64,000 nt of DNA, taken from positions 113,960 through 177,959 of the forward strand of contig CAJMOF010000002.1 in NCBI GenBank assembly GCA_905215065.1, given 5' to 3'. The notes under the pieces were generated by a model. That model had not been told where the DNA came from, ran no database searches, and saw nothing but the letters and a program-made list of their open reading frames with translations. Position numbers and translations under genes: made by a program. Source of the DNA: an uncultured bacterium (lineage in GTDB: Bacteria > Actinomycetota > Coriobacteriia > Coriobacteriales > Coriobacteriaceae). Each line of letters begins with the position of its first letter. Position 1 is the stretch's first letter. Shown here piece after piece: positions 17,799-26,887 of this stretch.

Positions 17799-17826
17799 TT
17801 TGCGGTCGGCCCAGCTTGGGTATAGG
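17799..17826 (+). promoter_or_regulatory. Possible promoter of the second dnaJ
   Basis: TTTGCG (17799-17804), a 16-nt spacer and TATAGG (17821-17826) lie between the two dnaJ genes. No CIRCE or HAIR heat-shock operator is visible. Confidence 0.35.
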
Positions 17827-17865
17827 ACGCACTGTGACAATAATGAAAGTCGGAAGGATTCGGTC

Positions 17866-19014
17866 GTGTCGGAAAATAGGGATTACTACGAGGTGCTTGG
17901 CGTCGACAGGGATGCCGACGCGCGGACGATTAAGCGTGCGTTTTTAAAGAAGGCCCGTACCGTACATCCGGATGTTTCGGACGATCCCGAGGCCGAGGCC
18001 AAGTTCAAGGAGCTCAACGAGGCCTATTCCGTTCTTTCCGATGAGCAGAAGCGTGCTAACTACGACCGTTACGGCACCGCGGACGGCCCCGGTGGCTCTG
18101 GTTATGTCGACATCAACGATATCTTTGGTGGCATGGGCATGGACGACCTGTTCTCGTCGTTTTTTGGCGGCGGGGCCGGCGGTGGCGCCCGCAGCCGTCG
18201 TGAGCGTCGTCGCGGACGTGACATGGCCATCTCGCTTTCGGTGACGCTCGAGGAGGCGGCGCTCGGCTGCAAAAAGACGATCAGCTATGATCGCCTTGCT
18301 CCTTGCGAGGACTGCAACGGTACCGGTAGGGCCGAGGGTGCACAGGAAAAGCAGTGCGGCCGCTGCCACGGTACGGGCTACGTCACGACGGTTCAGCGAT
18401 CGTTTTTGGGCCAGGTTCAGTCTTCCTCGCCTTGCCCCGACTGCCATGGCGAGGGCACGGTTATCGACCATCCCTGCGAGACCTGCGACGGTCAGGGCCG
18501 CACGCCTTCGCACGAAAAGATCGACATCGATATTCCCGCCGGCGTTTCGACCGGTCGCCAGCTGCGTGTGAGCGGCTTTGGTGAGGCCGGTCTTCGCGGC
18601 GAGCCTTCGGGCGACCTGATTGTCAACGTGCGCGTTGCCGACCATGAGCGCTTTAAGCGCAACGGTGACGACCTGTACCTGGTGAGCGATATCTCGATTG
18701 CGCAGGCTGCGCTCGGCTGCGAGATCGAGGTCGAGGGCATTATGCCCGACGAGGTCGTTAAGGTGACGGTTCCCGCCGGCGCCCAGTACGGCGACACCGT
18801 GAGCGTCAATAATTACGGCATGCCGCGCATTGGCGGTGGCGGTTCGCGTGGCCGCCTGATCGTGCAACTGCGCGTGGTCGTTCCCACCAATCTTTCCAAT
18901 AAGCAACGCGAGCTGCTCCGTGCTTTTGCCGATGAGATGGGCGATGACGTCGCTTCCGGTAAGAAGTCGGTGACCGACCGTATCAAGAGTGCCCTCGACG
19001 ATATCCTCGATTAA
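17866..19014 (+). CDS. dnaJ: Chaperone protein DnaJ (canonical)
   Basis: Hsp40 partner of DnaK: delivers unfolded proteins and stimulates ATP hydrolysis. The 382-aa protein has a J domain (DYYEVLGVDRDAD, HPD near residue 35), a Gly-rich linker with DIFGGMGMDDLF, four zinc-finger repeats (CEDCNGTG, CGRCHGTG, CPDCHGEG, CETCDGQG) and both C-terminal substrate-binding domains, so it is full length. The GTG at 17866 has GGAAGGA at 17852-17858. No dnaK or grpE is adjacent, so this is an unlinked dnaJ2-type gene like those found near lepA-hemW in Gram-positives. Confidence 0.94.
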   Translation: MSENRDYYEVLGVDRDADARTIKRAFLKKARTVHPDVSDDPEAEAKFKELNEAYSVLSDEQKRANYDRYGTADGPGGSGYVDINDIFGGMGMDDLFSSFFGGGAGGGARSRRERRRGRDMAISLSVTLEEAALGCKKTISYDRLAPCEDCNGTGRAEGAQEKQCGRCHGTGYVTTVQRSFLGQVQSSSPCPDCHGEGTVIDHPCETCDGQGRTPSHEKIDIDIPAGVSTGRQLRVSGFGEAGLRGEPSGDLIVNVRVADHERFKRNGDDLYLVSDISIAQAALGCEIEVEGIMPDEVVKVTVPAGAQYGDTVSVNNYGMPRIGGGGSRGRLIVQLRVVVPTNLSNKQRELLRAFADEMGDDVASGKKSVTDRIKSALDDILD

Positions 19015-19023
19015 GGAGCCCGC

Positions 19024-20316
19024 GTGCTCGCACCCCATATTTCCGTCGTCAACCTCGGCTGCCGTGTCAACCGGGTTGAGTCTGACCGTATCACTGCCGA
19101 TCTTATGCGCCTGGGCTTTGCTATTGTGGAGCCCCAGGATGCCGACTTGATCGTCATTAACACCTGTGCCGTTACGGGCGAGGCCGAGGCCAAGACCCGT
19201 AAGGCCGTCCGCCATGCGCTGGCCCATCAAAACGAGCCCTATGTGGTCGTGACCGGCTGCGTGGTCAACCTGCATCCCGAGGAGCTGCTGGAGCTATCCG
19301 ACCGCGTGATCGCCGAGCCGTCCAAGATCGATGTCGCCGAACGTGTCTGCGAGGTGTTGGGCGTTGAGTCCGATAGCGTTCCCGCCTGCAGTGATGGCGA
19401 GGTTGTCGATGCGCTCGGTCGCTCTCGCCTGGGCGTGAAGATTCAGGACGGCTGCAACCATCGCTGCACCTATTGCATTGTGTGGAAGGCACGCGGCCCC
19501 GAGCGCTCCGTGCCCGTCGAGTCCGTGCTCGAGCAAGTTCGCGAGGCCCAGGAGGCCGGCGTGCCCGAGGTCGTGTTGACCGGCGTGAATCTGGGTGCCT
19601 ATGACGGCAAGAGCGCGACCGACGAGCATGTCGAAATCGATGAGCTGCTCGAGGCCATTATGGAGCGCACGTCTATTGCGCATGTGCGCATTTCCTCGGT
19701 CGAGCCCATGGATATCTCTGAGCGCCTGCTTAAGATTATGGCGCGCTATCCGCAGCGTATCGCCCCGTTTTTGCACCTGCCCGTGCAGTCTGGCTGCACG
19801 GCGACGCTGCATCGCATGGGCCGTCCCTATAGTGCCGAGGCCTTTGAGGATACGGTGCGCATGATCCGTGCGAACCTGCCACAGGCCGCACTTTCGTGCG
19901 ACGTTATCGTCGGTTTTCCTGGCGAGACGGACGAGGAGTTCGAGGAGTCGCTGGCGCTGTGCCGTCGCGTGGGCTTTTCGCGCATGCACGTGTTTCGCTA
20001 TAGCAAGCGCCCCGGCACCCTCGCCGCCGACATGCCCGACCAGGTACCGCCTGAGGTCATGGCCGAGCGCAGCCGTCGCATGCGCGCGGCGGCTCAGGAG
20101 CTCGCGGTTGCCGATGCCCGCCGTCGCGTGGGTACCGTCGAGCGCGCCGTGCTTGAGTACGGTGATAATTTGACGCTTGGCTCGTTCCATCATGCCCGTC
20201 TTGATGATACCTGTGGACTCACAGCCCCGTGCCTGCTCGATGTTGCTATCATCGGAGTCGATGATTCCGGCTTGGTCCATGCACGCAGGGAGGTTCATGG
20301 AAGCCTCGAAGATTAG
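19024..20316 (+). CDS. mtaB: tRNA t6A37 methylthiotransferase (MtaB-like)
   Basis: Radical SAM enzyme that adds a methylthio group to t6A37 of tRNA. The 430-aa protein has an N-terminal UPF0004 domain with NLGCRVNRVESD, INTCAVTGEAEAKTR and VVTGCVV cysteines, a radical-SAM CNHRCTYCIV motif near residue 145, and a C-terminal TRAM-like region. NLGCRVN and the CAVT signature fit MtaB/YqeV better than MiaB or RimO, both of which are encoded separately in this window. GTG start at 19024 follows AAGGAG; the dnaJ-mtaB proximity is common in Gram-positives. It overlaps phoH by 20 nt. Confidence 0.9.
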   Translation: MLAPHISVVNLGCRVNRVESDRITADLMRLGFAIVEPQDADLIVINTCAVTGEAEAKTRKAVRHALAHQNEPYVVVTGCVVNLHPEELLELSDRVIAEPSKIDVAERVCEVLGVESDSVPACSDGEVVDALGRSRLGVKIQDGCNHRCTYCIVWKARGPERSVPVESVLEQVREAQEAGVPEVVLTGVNLGAYDGKSATDEHVEIDELLEAIMERTSIAHVRISSVEPMDISERLLKIMARYPQRIAPFLHLPVQSGCTATLHRMGRPYSAEAFEDTVRMIRANLPQAALSCDVIVGFPGETDEEFEESLALCRRVGFSRMHVFRYSKRPGTLAADMPDQVPPEVMAERSRRMRAAAQELAVADARRRVGTVERAVLEYGDNLTLGSFHHARLDDTCGLTAPCLLDVAIIGVDDSGLVHARREVHGSLED

Positions 20317-21283
20317 ACTTACCGTTCCCGAGGGGATTGATCCCTCGCGCGTTTTGGGCGCCGGCGACGGCGTCCTTCGTGCGCTCGAGAGCTTGGTTCG
20401 CGCCCATGTGGTCGCCCGTGGCGATAGCATCGCCGTGAGCGGTGACCCGGACGAGGTCGAGCTCGTGGCGCGCTTTTTCGAACATGCTTTTCGCGAGGCG
20501 GCGGCCGGCCGTACCCTTTCTTCCGACGATGTCTCGCGTTGCCTGGCCGTCTTGCGCGACGGCGAGCATGAGGCCACATCGCTTCGCGATGATGTGCTGC
20601 TATCGTACCGCGGTCGCGTTATCCGCCCCAAGACGCTCGGTCAAAAGCGCTATGTGGATGCCATCCGCTCTTCCACCATCACGTTTGGCCTCGGTCCCGC
20701 CGGTACCGGTAAAACCTATCTGGCCATGGCGCTCGCCGTTGCCGCGCTCAAGCGCCATGAGGTGGGCCGCCTGATCCTGACGCGCCCGGTTGTCGAGGCG
20801 GGGGAGAACCTGGGCTTTTTGCCCGGTACCCTCGAGGAAAAGATCGACCCGTATATGCGCCCGCTCTATGATGCCCTCTTTGACATGATGGATCGCGAAC
20901 GCACCGATGAGCTTATGGAGCGTGGCGTGATCGAGATCGCGCCGCTCGCCTACATGCGCGGTCGAACGCTGAGTGATGCCTTTGTGGTGCTCGATGAGGC
21001 GCAAAACACGACGCCCGAGCAGATGAAGATGTTCCTGACGCGTCTAGGTTTTAATTCCAAGTTTGTGATTACCGGCGACCTGAGCCAGCGTGACCTGGTG
21101 GGTCGTCGCGGCGGTCTTGCCGATGCCGAAAGGATTCTGGGTCGCGTCGACGATGTGGCGTTTTCTCACCTGGAGCGCGCCGATGTGGTGCGCCATGCCC
21201 TGGTGGGCCGTATTGTTGAGGCCTATGATGCATACGACGATGCGCGTGAGCAGCGCGCACACGATCGAAAGGAGTCCCGTTGA
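20297..21283 (+). CDS. phoH: PhoH-like ATPase
   Basis: Cytosolic P-loop ATPase of the PhoH/PhoL family, linked to RNA metabolism through its conserved neighbour ybeY. The 328-aa protein has an N-terminal small domain (about 1-100), then PKTLGQKRYVDAI, Walker A FGLGPAGTGKTYLA near residue 137, RPVVEAGENLGFLPG, LAYMRGRTL, Walker B AFVVLDEAQNTTPEQMKMFL and VITGDLSQRDL. The ATG at 20297 has GGGAGG at 20288-20293 and lies inside the end of mtaB. Its stop overlaps the ybeY start, so a phoH-ybeY-dgkA-era-recO operon is likely. Confidence 0.92.
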   Translation: MEASKIRLTVPEGIDPSRVLGAGDGVLRALESLVRAHVVARGDSIAVSGDPDEVELVARFFEHAFREAAAGRTLSSDDVSRCLAVLRDGEHEATSLRDDVLLSYRGRVIRPKTLGQKRYVDAIRSSTITFGLGPAGTGKTYLAMALAVAALKRHEVGRLILTRPVVEAGENLGFLPGTLEEKIDPYMRPLYDALFDMMDRERTDELMERGVIEIAPLAYMRGRTLSDAFVVLDEAQNTTPEQMKMFLTRLGFNSKFVITGDLSQRDLVGRRGGLADAERILGRVDDVAFSHLERADVVRHALVGRIVEAYDAYDDAREQRAHDRKESR

Positions 21284-21789
21284 GTGTATTGATCAGCAAC
21301 GATGCCGAGCTCGATACGCTGCTCGATGCCCAGGAGGTGGAGCACATCTGCTCAGTTGTGCTTGCCGCCGAGGGTGTTGAGCGTGAGGTCGAGATTTCCC
21401 TTTCGTATGTCGATGAGGACGAGATGCACGAGCTCAACCACGAGTGGCGCGGCATCGATCGCGCGACCGACGTGCTCTCGTTTGAATGTGACTCGGCCTT
21501 TGACGAGGACATTCCCGCCGACGAGACGCTCGAGCTCGGCGATATTATCCTGGCCCCGCAGGTTATTGCCCGCCAGGCCCCCGGCTTTGGCAACAGCCCC
21601 GCCGATGAGTGCCGACTGATGCTCGTGCACGGAATGCTGCACCTGCTGGGTTACGACCACATCGAGGACGATGAGGCCGAGGTCATGGAGGCACGCGAGG
21701 ATGCCATCCTGCGCGACCTGGCGCTTGAGCGCGGCGAGGACCCCAAACTCGTCCACGTCGGCCCCATAACCAATCATGCCCACGACTAG
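21280..21789 (+). CDS. ybeY: Endoribonuclease YbeY (16S rRNA maturation)
   Basis: Zinc-dependent endoribonuclease involved in 16S rRNA 3'-end maturation and ribosome quality control. The 169-aa protein carries ATDVLSFECDSA near residue 62 and the metal-binding HGMLHLLGYDHIEDDEAEVM (three histidines) at about 115-134. The start is an unusual TTG at 21280, which overlaps the phoH stop by 4 nt and has AAAGGAG at 21268-21274, indicating translational coupling. Length and context (phoH upstream, era downstream) are the family standard. Confidence 0.93.
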   Translation: MSVLISNDAELDTLLDAQEVEHICSVVLAAEGVEREVEISLSYVDEDEMHELNHEWRGIDRATDVLSFECDSAFDEDIPADETLELGDIILAPQVIARQAPGFGNSPADECRLMLVHGMLHLLGYDHIEDDEAEVMEAREDAILRDLALERGEDPKLVHVGPITNHAHD

Positions 21790-21798
21790 GAGCCGTCT

Positions 21799-22176
21799 AT
21801 GATTCCCGGATCGAACAAGGACCATCCGTCCTTTTTAAAGTCGTTCTCATACGCGATGGAGGGCTTCGTCACTGCCGTCAAGACCGAGCGCAATATCAAG
21901 GTCATGCTCGTGGCGGGCGTGTGCACCGTCATTGCCGGCTGCATCGTGGGGCTCGATATTGCCGAGTGGGCTACGGTCATCATCTGCTGTGGCCTGGTGA
22001 TTCACGGCGAGTTGTGCAATACCGCCATGGAGGCGATTGTGGACCTGGCGACCCAGGAGCTGCATCCGCTGGCCAAGCGCGCGAAGGATATCGCCGCTGC
22101 CTCTGTATACGTTCTTTCCATTACAGCCGCGATCGTTGGCTTGCTTGTCTTTGCCCACGCGCTCGACTTTATTTAG
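21799..22176 (+). CDS. dgkA: Small integral-membrane lipid kinase (DgkA family, undecaprenol kinase-like)
   Basis: Phosphorylates undecaprenol or diacylglycerol, recycling lipid carriers at the membrane. The 125-aa protein has the family pattern SFSYAMEGFVTAVKTERNIKVM, a first transmembrane helix (about 36-55), a second (about 57-72) leading into the signature HGELCNTAMEAIVDL with conserved Glu/Asn/Asp, and a third helix near the C-terminus. In Gram-positives, members next to ybeY and era usually prefer undecaprenol. It lies 9 nt after ybeY and 12 nt before era. Confidence 0.9.
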   Translation: MIPGSNKDHPSFLKSFSYAMEGFVTAVKTERNIKVMLVAGVCTVIAGCIVGLDIAEWATVIICCGLVIHGELCNTAMEAIVDLATQELHPLAKRAKDIAAASVYVLSITAAIVGLLVFAHALDFI

Positions 22177-22188
22177 AAAGGGATTCCC

Positions 22189-23259
22189 ATGTCCGACAAT
22201 ATGCAGCCTACCGATGGAGTTTTGGATGACGAGGTCCTGGACGAGGCTGAAGGTGCCGATTTGTTTGACGAGGTCGAGGAGTTCGATCCGTTTGAGGGTA
22301 TGAGCGACGAGGAACTCGATGCCCTGTGCGACGGGGATGAGAGCCTCGTGGGCTTTGGCGACGTGGAACCCGGTTTCCGCAGCGGCTTTGTGGCCCTGGT
22401 CGGTCGCCCCAACGCCGGCAAGTCCACGCTGCTCAATGCCTGTTACGGCAAGAAGGTCGCCATCACCTCTCCGGTGGCCCAGACGACCCGCCGCCGTATG
22501 CGCGCCGTGGTCAACCGCCCCGGTTACCAGCTGGTCTTCGTTGACACTCCGGGTATCCACAAGCCCAAGGACGGCCTGGGATCCGAGCTCAACAAGAGCG
22601 CCCTGTTTGAGCTCAATGACGTAGACGTCGTCGCGTTTCTGATCGACGCCACCAAACCCATCGGCAGGGGAGACGCCTGGGTTGCCGAGCGTGTCAAGAG
22701 CGCCCGTTCCAAAAAGGTCCTGGTGCTTACGAAGGCCGACGAGGCCGATCCCGCCCAGGTTATGGAACAGCTCAAGGCCGCTCACGAGCTCATGGAATAT
22801 GACGACGAGATCGTGACGTCGTCGGTCAAGAACTTCAACGTCGATGCGTTTATCGAGACCGTCGCTCACTTTTTGCCCGAGGGCCCGCGCTGGTTCCCTG
22901 AGGACATGGGCACCGACGCGTCCGACGAGACCCTCGTGGCCGAGTTTGTACGCGAGAAGGTTCTGCGTCGCACCCGCGACGAGATCCCCCACTCCGTGGG
23001 CGTCATCTGTGACGCGCTCGAGCAGACTAAGAAGGTGCTGCGCGTGCACGCCACGATTTACGTCGAGCGCGAGGGGCAGAAGGGCATCATCATCGGCAAG
23101 GGCGGCGAGATGATTAAGCATATCGGCATCGATGCCCGTCGCGACCTTGAGCGTATCTTTGGCACGCAGGTCTTTTTGGAGCTCGACGTGAAGGTCAAGG
23201 CCGGCTGGCGCGATGACGAGGCACAGATCCGCCGCTTTGGCTACAATGCCGAAGATTAA
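22189..23259 (+). CDS. era: GTPase Era with acidic N-terminal extension
   Basis: Ras-like GTPase that binds 16S rRNA and checks 30S assembly. The 356-aa protein has G1 GRPNAGKST at residues 72-80, G2/G3 TTRRRMRAV and DTPGIHKPKDGLGSELN, G4 TKAD, and a C-terminal KH domain with IIIGKGGEMIKHIG. Usual Era proteins are about 300 aa; here roughly 60 extra residues rich in Asp/Glu precede the GTPase domain. The ATG at 22189 has AAAGGGA upstream. An internal start nearer the G domain is possible but no ribosome-binding site was obvious. Confidence 0.94.
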   Translation: MSDNMQPTDGVLDDEVLDEAEGADLFDEVEEFDPFEGMSDEELDALCDGDESLVGFGDVEPGFRSGFVALVGRPNAGKSTLLNACYGKKVAITSPVAQTTRRRMRAVVNRPGYQLVFVDTPGIHKPKDGLGSELNKSALFELNDVDVVAFLIDATKPIGRGDAWVAERVKSARSKKVLVLTKADEADPAQVMEQLKAAHELMEYDDEIVTSSVKNFNVDAFIETVAHFLPEGPRWFPEDMGTDASDETLVAEFVREKVLRRTRDEIPHSVGVICDALEQTKKVLRVHATIYVEREGQKGIIIGKGGEMIKHIGIDARRDLERIFGTQVFLELDVKVKAGWRDDEAQIRRFGYNAED

Positions 23260-23271
23260 GCCTCGGCGTTC

Positions 23272-24021
23272 ATGGCAGGCTCTCGCACATATCGCACAAA
23301 GGTGCTCGTCCTCGACAAGACGAAGCTCAAGGAAACCGACCTGATCTTGACCATGCTCGACGAACGGGGACGGCAGGTGCGTGCCGTGGCTAAGGGCGCG
23401 CGTAAGCCCGGCGGTCGCCTTGCGGCCCGCTGTGAGCTTTTCTGTACCGTCGATATGCTGCTCGCGCGTGGTCGCTCGCTTGACGTGGTTTCTCAGGCGG
23501 AGCTTATGGAGGCGCCACTCGGTGCCGCTCCTGACTACGAGACGATCTGTGCCGCCAGCGCGATTGCCGAGGTTGCGCGCGTGTGCTCTTTCGAGGATGC
23601 CGAGGATCCATTTACCTTTGCCATCACGCAGCGGGCGCTCACGCTTGTCGGCTGCGGGCTCGACTCGGCACATATGGACCTGCTCGTGGCAGCCTTTGTC
23701 TTTAAACTGCTGTCGCACGTTGGTTACCGCCCCGATTTCTCGGCATGCGTCTCGTGCGGCGATCCCATGCTCTCGCATTTTTCGGCCCAGGCCGGCGGGC
23801 TTCTGTGCGGGTCGTGCGCCTCGAGCGTGCCTGGCGCCGAGTTGGTATCGGTCGGCGAGGTCGCATGGCTGCGCGCTCTGATGTCCATGACATTCGATGC
23901 CCTTATGGACGAGCTGATCGATCCGCATACGGCTACGTTTTTGCTGGGGCTTTCGCATGTTTGGGCCGCCACGCACACCGATCAGCGGCTCCGTGCGATG
24001 GAATTCATGTTGGGTCGGTGA
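23272..24021 (+). CDS. recO: DNA repair protein RecO
   Basis: Loads RecA at single-strand gaps with RecR in the RecFOR pathway. The 249-aa protein has an N-terminal OB-fold (YRTKVLVLDKTKLKETDLILTML, GARKPGGRLAARCEL) and a helical domain with a four-cysteine zinc site (CVSCGDPM about 158-165, then LCGSCASS about 179-186). Position after era is the usual one. The start at 23272 has a poor ribosome-binding site, consistent with coupling to era 12 nt upstream. Confidence 0.92.
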   Translation: MAGSRTYRTKVLVLDKTKLKETDLILTMLDERGRQVRAVAKGARKPGGRLAARCELFCTVDMLLARGRSLDVVSQAELMEAPLGAAPDYETICAASAIAEVARVCSFEDAEDPFTFAITQRALTLVGCGLDSAHMDLLVAAFVFKLLSHVGYRPDFSACVSCGDPMLSHFSAQAGGLLCGSCASSVPGAELVSVGEVAWLRALMSMTFDALMDELIDPHTATFLLGLSHVWAATHTDQRLRAMEFMLGR

Positions 24022-24045
24022 TGATGCGCAGGCGCGCGCCGCTTG

Positions 24046-24054
24046 TGGTAACAT
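24046..24054 (+). promoter_or_regulatory. Putative extended -10 promoter for rpsO
   Basis: TGG TAACAT is an extended -10 element about 105 nt upstream of rpsO, giving a leader of about 100 nt; no -35 at good spacing. Confidence 0.45.
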
Positions 24055-24158
24055 ACGACATGTTGGTACCTCGACCTTGGATGTTCGCTCCACCGGCGGC
24101 TTCCCAGTCCGAGGCGAATGGAGTCGCCCGATGGCGACGCAAAACGAAAGGTGAAACA

Positions 24159-24437
24159 ATGACTGTTTCCAAAGAGCGCAAGGCGGAGCTGACCGCCCAG
24201 TTCGGTAACTCCCCGGTCGATACCGGTAACCCCAAGGTTCAGGTCGCCATCCTGTCCGAGCGCATCAAGGAGCTGACCGAGCACATGAAGTCCCACCAGA
24301 AGGACTTCCACACCCGTCGTGGCCTGCTTATGCTCGTTGGCCGTCGTCGTCGTCTTCTCTCCTACATCAAGAAGAACGACATCGTCGAGTACCGTGAGCT
24401 CATCAAGGCTCTGGGCATCCGCGACAACATCCAGTAG
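24159..24437 (+). CDS. rpsO: 30S ribosomal protein S15
   Basis: Binds 16S rRNA helices 20-22 and nucleates the 30S platform. The 92-aa protein begins MTVSKERKAELTAQFGNSPVDTGNPKVQVAILSERI and has HMKSHQKDFHTRRGLLMLVGRRRRLLSYIKK, an unmistakable S15. The ATG at 24159 has AAAGGTG at 24147-24153; a longer frame upstream is rejected. The long leader from 24055 could hold the autogenous S15 binding structure known in other bacteria, but I could not identify one. A terminator separates it from pnp. Confidence 0.97.
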   Translation: MTVSKERKAELTAQFGNSPVDTGNPKVQVAILSERIKELTEHMKSHQKDFHTRRGLLMLVGRRRRLLSYIKKNDIVEYRELIKALGIRDNIQ

Positions 24438-24453
24438 GATTTGTACATGCAAG

Positions 24454-24483
24454 GAGCGTCCTGCGCAGCGGGGCGCTCTTTTT
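24454..24483 (+). terminator. Intrinsic terminator between rpsO and pnp
   Basis: Stem 24454-24461 with 24471-24478 (one T-G wobble), 9-nt loop, then T5. Confidence 0.85.
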
Positions 24484-24586
24484 GTGTAAGGGCGTGAACA
24501 ATCACGCTCTGAAGCGTGGCGGGGGCAGGGGGCCCGCGTCACATGAGGAGCCTGCAGGCAAGGGGCCTGCGGGGTAAAGGAGAACA

Positions 24587-26833
24587 ATGACACTCGTATC
24601 CAAGACCTTTGAGCTGTACGGCAAGACCTACACCTTTGAGTCGGGCGAGCTTGCCAAGCAGGCCACCGGCGCCTGCCTGGTCAAGCAGGGCGACACCACG
24701 ATGCTCGACACCGTGGTCGTCTCCAAGGAGCGCAAGAACTACGACTTCTTCCCGCTGACCGTCGACTTCAACGAGAAGATGTACGCCGCCGGCCGCATCC
24801 CGGGTGGCTACCTCAAGCGTGAGGGCCGTCCCAGTGAGAAGGCCACGCTCACCGCGCGCATGATCGACCGTCCGATTCGCCCGAGCTTCCCGGACGGCTT
24901 CCGCAACGAGGTACACATCGTCGCTACCTCGCTCGTCGCCGACCAGGTCAACCCCTTTGACGTCATCAACGTCATGGGTGCCTCCCTGGCCATGACGCTC
25001 GGCGGCGTGCCCTTCGAGGGCCCGCTTGCCTGCGTGCGCATCGGCCGTAACGTGGAGACCGGCGAGTTTATCGTCAACCCCACCTACGAGGAGCGCGAGA
25101 ACTCCGACCTGGACCTGGAGCTGGGCGGCTCTGCCGACTTCATCTCGATGGTCGAGGCCGGCGCCGAGGAGATCTCCGAGGACGACATGCTCGCCGCCAT
25201 GAAGTTTGGCCAGGAGGCCCTTGCCGCCTTCTGCCAGGCCCAGGACGAGTTCGTTGCCGAGTGGGAGCAGGTCAATGGCGCCATCGTCAAGAAGGAGTAC
25301 CCGCTCGACCAGCCCGTCGAGGGGGTCCAGGAGCGCATCTTCGCCCACTACGACGAGATGGCCGCCGCCCTTCGCGATGCCGACAAGCTCTCCCGTATCG
25401 GTAAGGTCGAGGCTCTGAAGGAGTCCATCCGTGCCGAGTTCACCGAGGAGGAGCAGGCCGCTTGGGAGCGCGAGATCCCCGTGGCGCTCAAGAAGCTCGA
25501 GAAGAAGGCTATGCGCACCATGGTCGTCGAGACCGGCGAGCGCGTCGACGGCCGTGCCGCCGATGAGATTCGCCCCATCATGGTGAAGGATAACTACCTG
25601 CCGCTCGTTCACGGCTCCGGTCTGTTCCAGCGTGGCCAGACCCAGGTGCTTTCCGTCCTGTCGCTCGGTATGCTCAACGAGGGTCAGCGTCTGGATACCA
25701 TCGAGCCCACCGAGGGCAAGCGCTATATGCACCACTACAACTTCCCGCCGTTCTGCACCGGCGAGACTGGCCGCATGGGCAGCCCCAAGCGCCGCGAGAT
25801 CGGCCACGGCAACCTGGCCGAGCGCGCCCTGCTCCCGGTGCTCCCCGACGAGAACGAGTTCCCCTACGCTATTCGCGTGGTCTCCGAGGTCATGGAGTCC
25901 AACGGCTCCTCTTCGATGGCTTCGACCTGCGGCTCCACGCTCGCCCTTATGGACGGCGGCGTGCCTATTAAGCGCCCGGTCTCCGGTATCGCCATGGGCC
26001 TGATCCAGGAGGAGGGCAAGACCGTGGTCCTGTCCGATATCCAGGGTCTCGAGGACTTCCTGGGCGACATGGACTTTAAGGTCACCGGCACCACCGAGGG
26101 CATCACCGCCCTGCAGATGGACAACAAGGCCACCGGTCTTACCTTCGACATCTTGGCCCGCGCCCTGCAGCAGGCCAAGGAGGGTCGCGCCTTCATCCTG
26201 CAGAAGATGCTCGATGTGATCCCCGAGCCGCGCCACACCACGCGCAGCACCGCTCCGCGCATCGTCTCCATCCAGGTTCCGACCGACAAGATCCGCGACG
26301 TTATCGGTTCTGGTGGTAAGGTCATCCGCGGCATCCAGGACGAGACCGGTGCCTCGGTCGACATCCAGGAGGACGGCACCGTCTTTGTCGGCGGCACCGG
26401 CGAGTCCGTCGACCAGGCTGTCGAGCGCATCAAGCTCATCATCAAGGTTCCCGAGCCGGGCGAGGAGTACACCGGTCGCGTTGTCTCCATCCAGCCCTTC
26501 GGTGCCTTCGTGAACCTTCTGCCCGGTAAGGACGGCCTGCTCCACATCTCCCGCGTCGCCAAGGGCCGCGTGGAGAAGGTCGAGGACGTCCTCAACGTGG
26601 GCGACGAGGTCAAGGTCGTCGTCATCGAGGTCGACGACCGTGGCAAGATCTCGCTCGATCGTCTTGACAAGCCTGAGGCCCCGGCTCGCGCCGAGGGTGC
26701 CTCCGAGGGCGACGGCGAGCACTTCCAGCGTCGTGAGCGTCCGCGTCGCGAGCGCTCCGAGCGCAGCGACCGTCCGCGCCGTCCCGGTGACAACGGAGGC
26801 CGCAAGCCCCGCCGCCACCACGACGCCGAGTAA
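24587..26833 (+). CDS. pnp: Polyribonucleotide nucleotidyltransferase (PNPase)
   Basis: Phosphorolytic 3'-to-5' exoribonuclease, trimeric, central to mRNA decay. The 748-aa protein has two RNase PH domains (N-terminal with DFFPLTVDFNEKMYAAGRIPGG; C-terminal with FPPFCTGETGRMGSPKRREIGHG and SNGSSSMAS), a KH domain (IRDVIGSGGKVI, about 565-620) and an S1 domain (EYTGRVVSIQPFGAFVNLLPG, about 625-700), then an Arg/Glu-rich tail. The start has AAAGGAG upstream. The 103-nt leader contains GC-rich hairpins, as in enterobacterial pnp autoregulation, but that role is only an inference. Confidence 0.97.
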   Translation: MTLVSKTFELYGKTYTFESGELAKQATGACLVKQGDTTMLDTVVVSKERKNYDFFPLTVDFNEKMYAAGRIPGGYLKREGRPSEKATLTARMIDRPIRPSFPDGFRNEVHIVATSLVADQVNPFDVINVMGASLAMTLGGVPFEGPLACVRIGRNVETGEFIVNPTYEERENSDLDLELGGSADFISMVEAGAEEISEDDMLAAMKFGQEALAAFCQAQDEFVAEWEQVNGAIVKKEYPLDQPVEGVQERIFAHYDEMAAALRDADKLSRIGKVEALKESIRAEFTEEEQAAWEREIPVALKKLEKKAMRTMVVETGERVDGRAADEIRPIMVKDNYLPLVHGSGLFQRGQTQVLSVLSLGMLNEGQRLDTIEPTEGKRYMHHYNFPPFCTGETGRMGSPKRREIGHGNLAERALLPVLPDENEFPYAIRVVSEVMESNGSSSMASTCGSTLALMDGGVPIKRPVSGIAMGLIQEEGKTVVLSDIQGLEDFLGDMDFKVTGTTEGITALQMDNKATGLTFDILARALQQAKEGRAFILQKMLDVIPEPRHTTRSTAPRIVSIQVPTDKIRDVIGSGGKVIRGIQDETGASVDIQEDGTVFVGGTGESVDQAVERIKLIIKVPEPGEEYTGRVVSIQPFGAFVNLLPGKDGLLHISRVAKGRVEKVEDVLNVGDEVKVVVIEVDDRGKISLDRLDKPEAPARAEGASEGDGEHFQRRERPRRERSERSDRPRRPGDNGGRKPRRHHDAE

Positions 26834-26856
26834 CAGCCGTACATAACCAGCACCGC

Positions 26857-26887
26857 AAGGGCGACTCCGGACAGGGGTCGCCCTTTT
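26857..26887 (+). terminator. Intrinsic terminator after pnp
   Basis: A GC-rich stem (26859-26868 with 26874-26883, one mismatch) is followed by TTTT at 26884-26887. Those same T residues are the outer end of the left arm of the palindromic element that starts at 26884. Confidence 0.85.
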
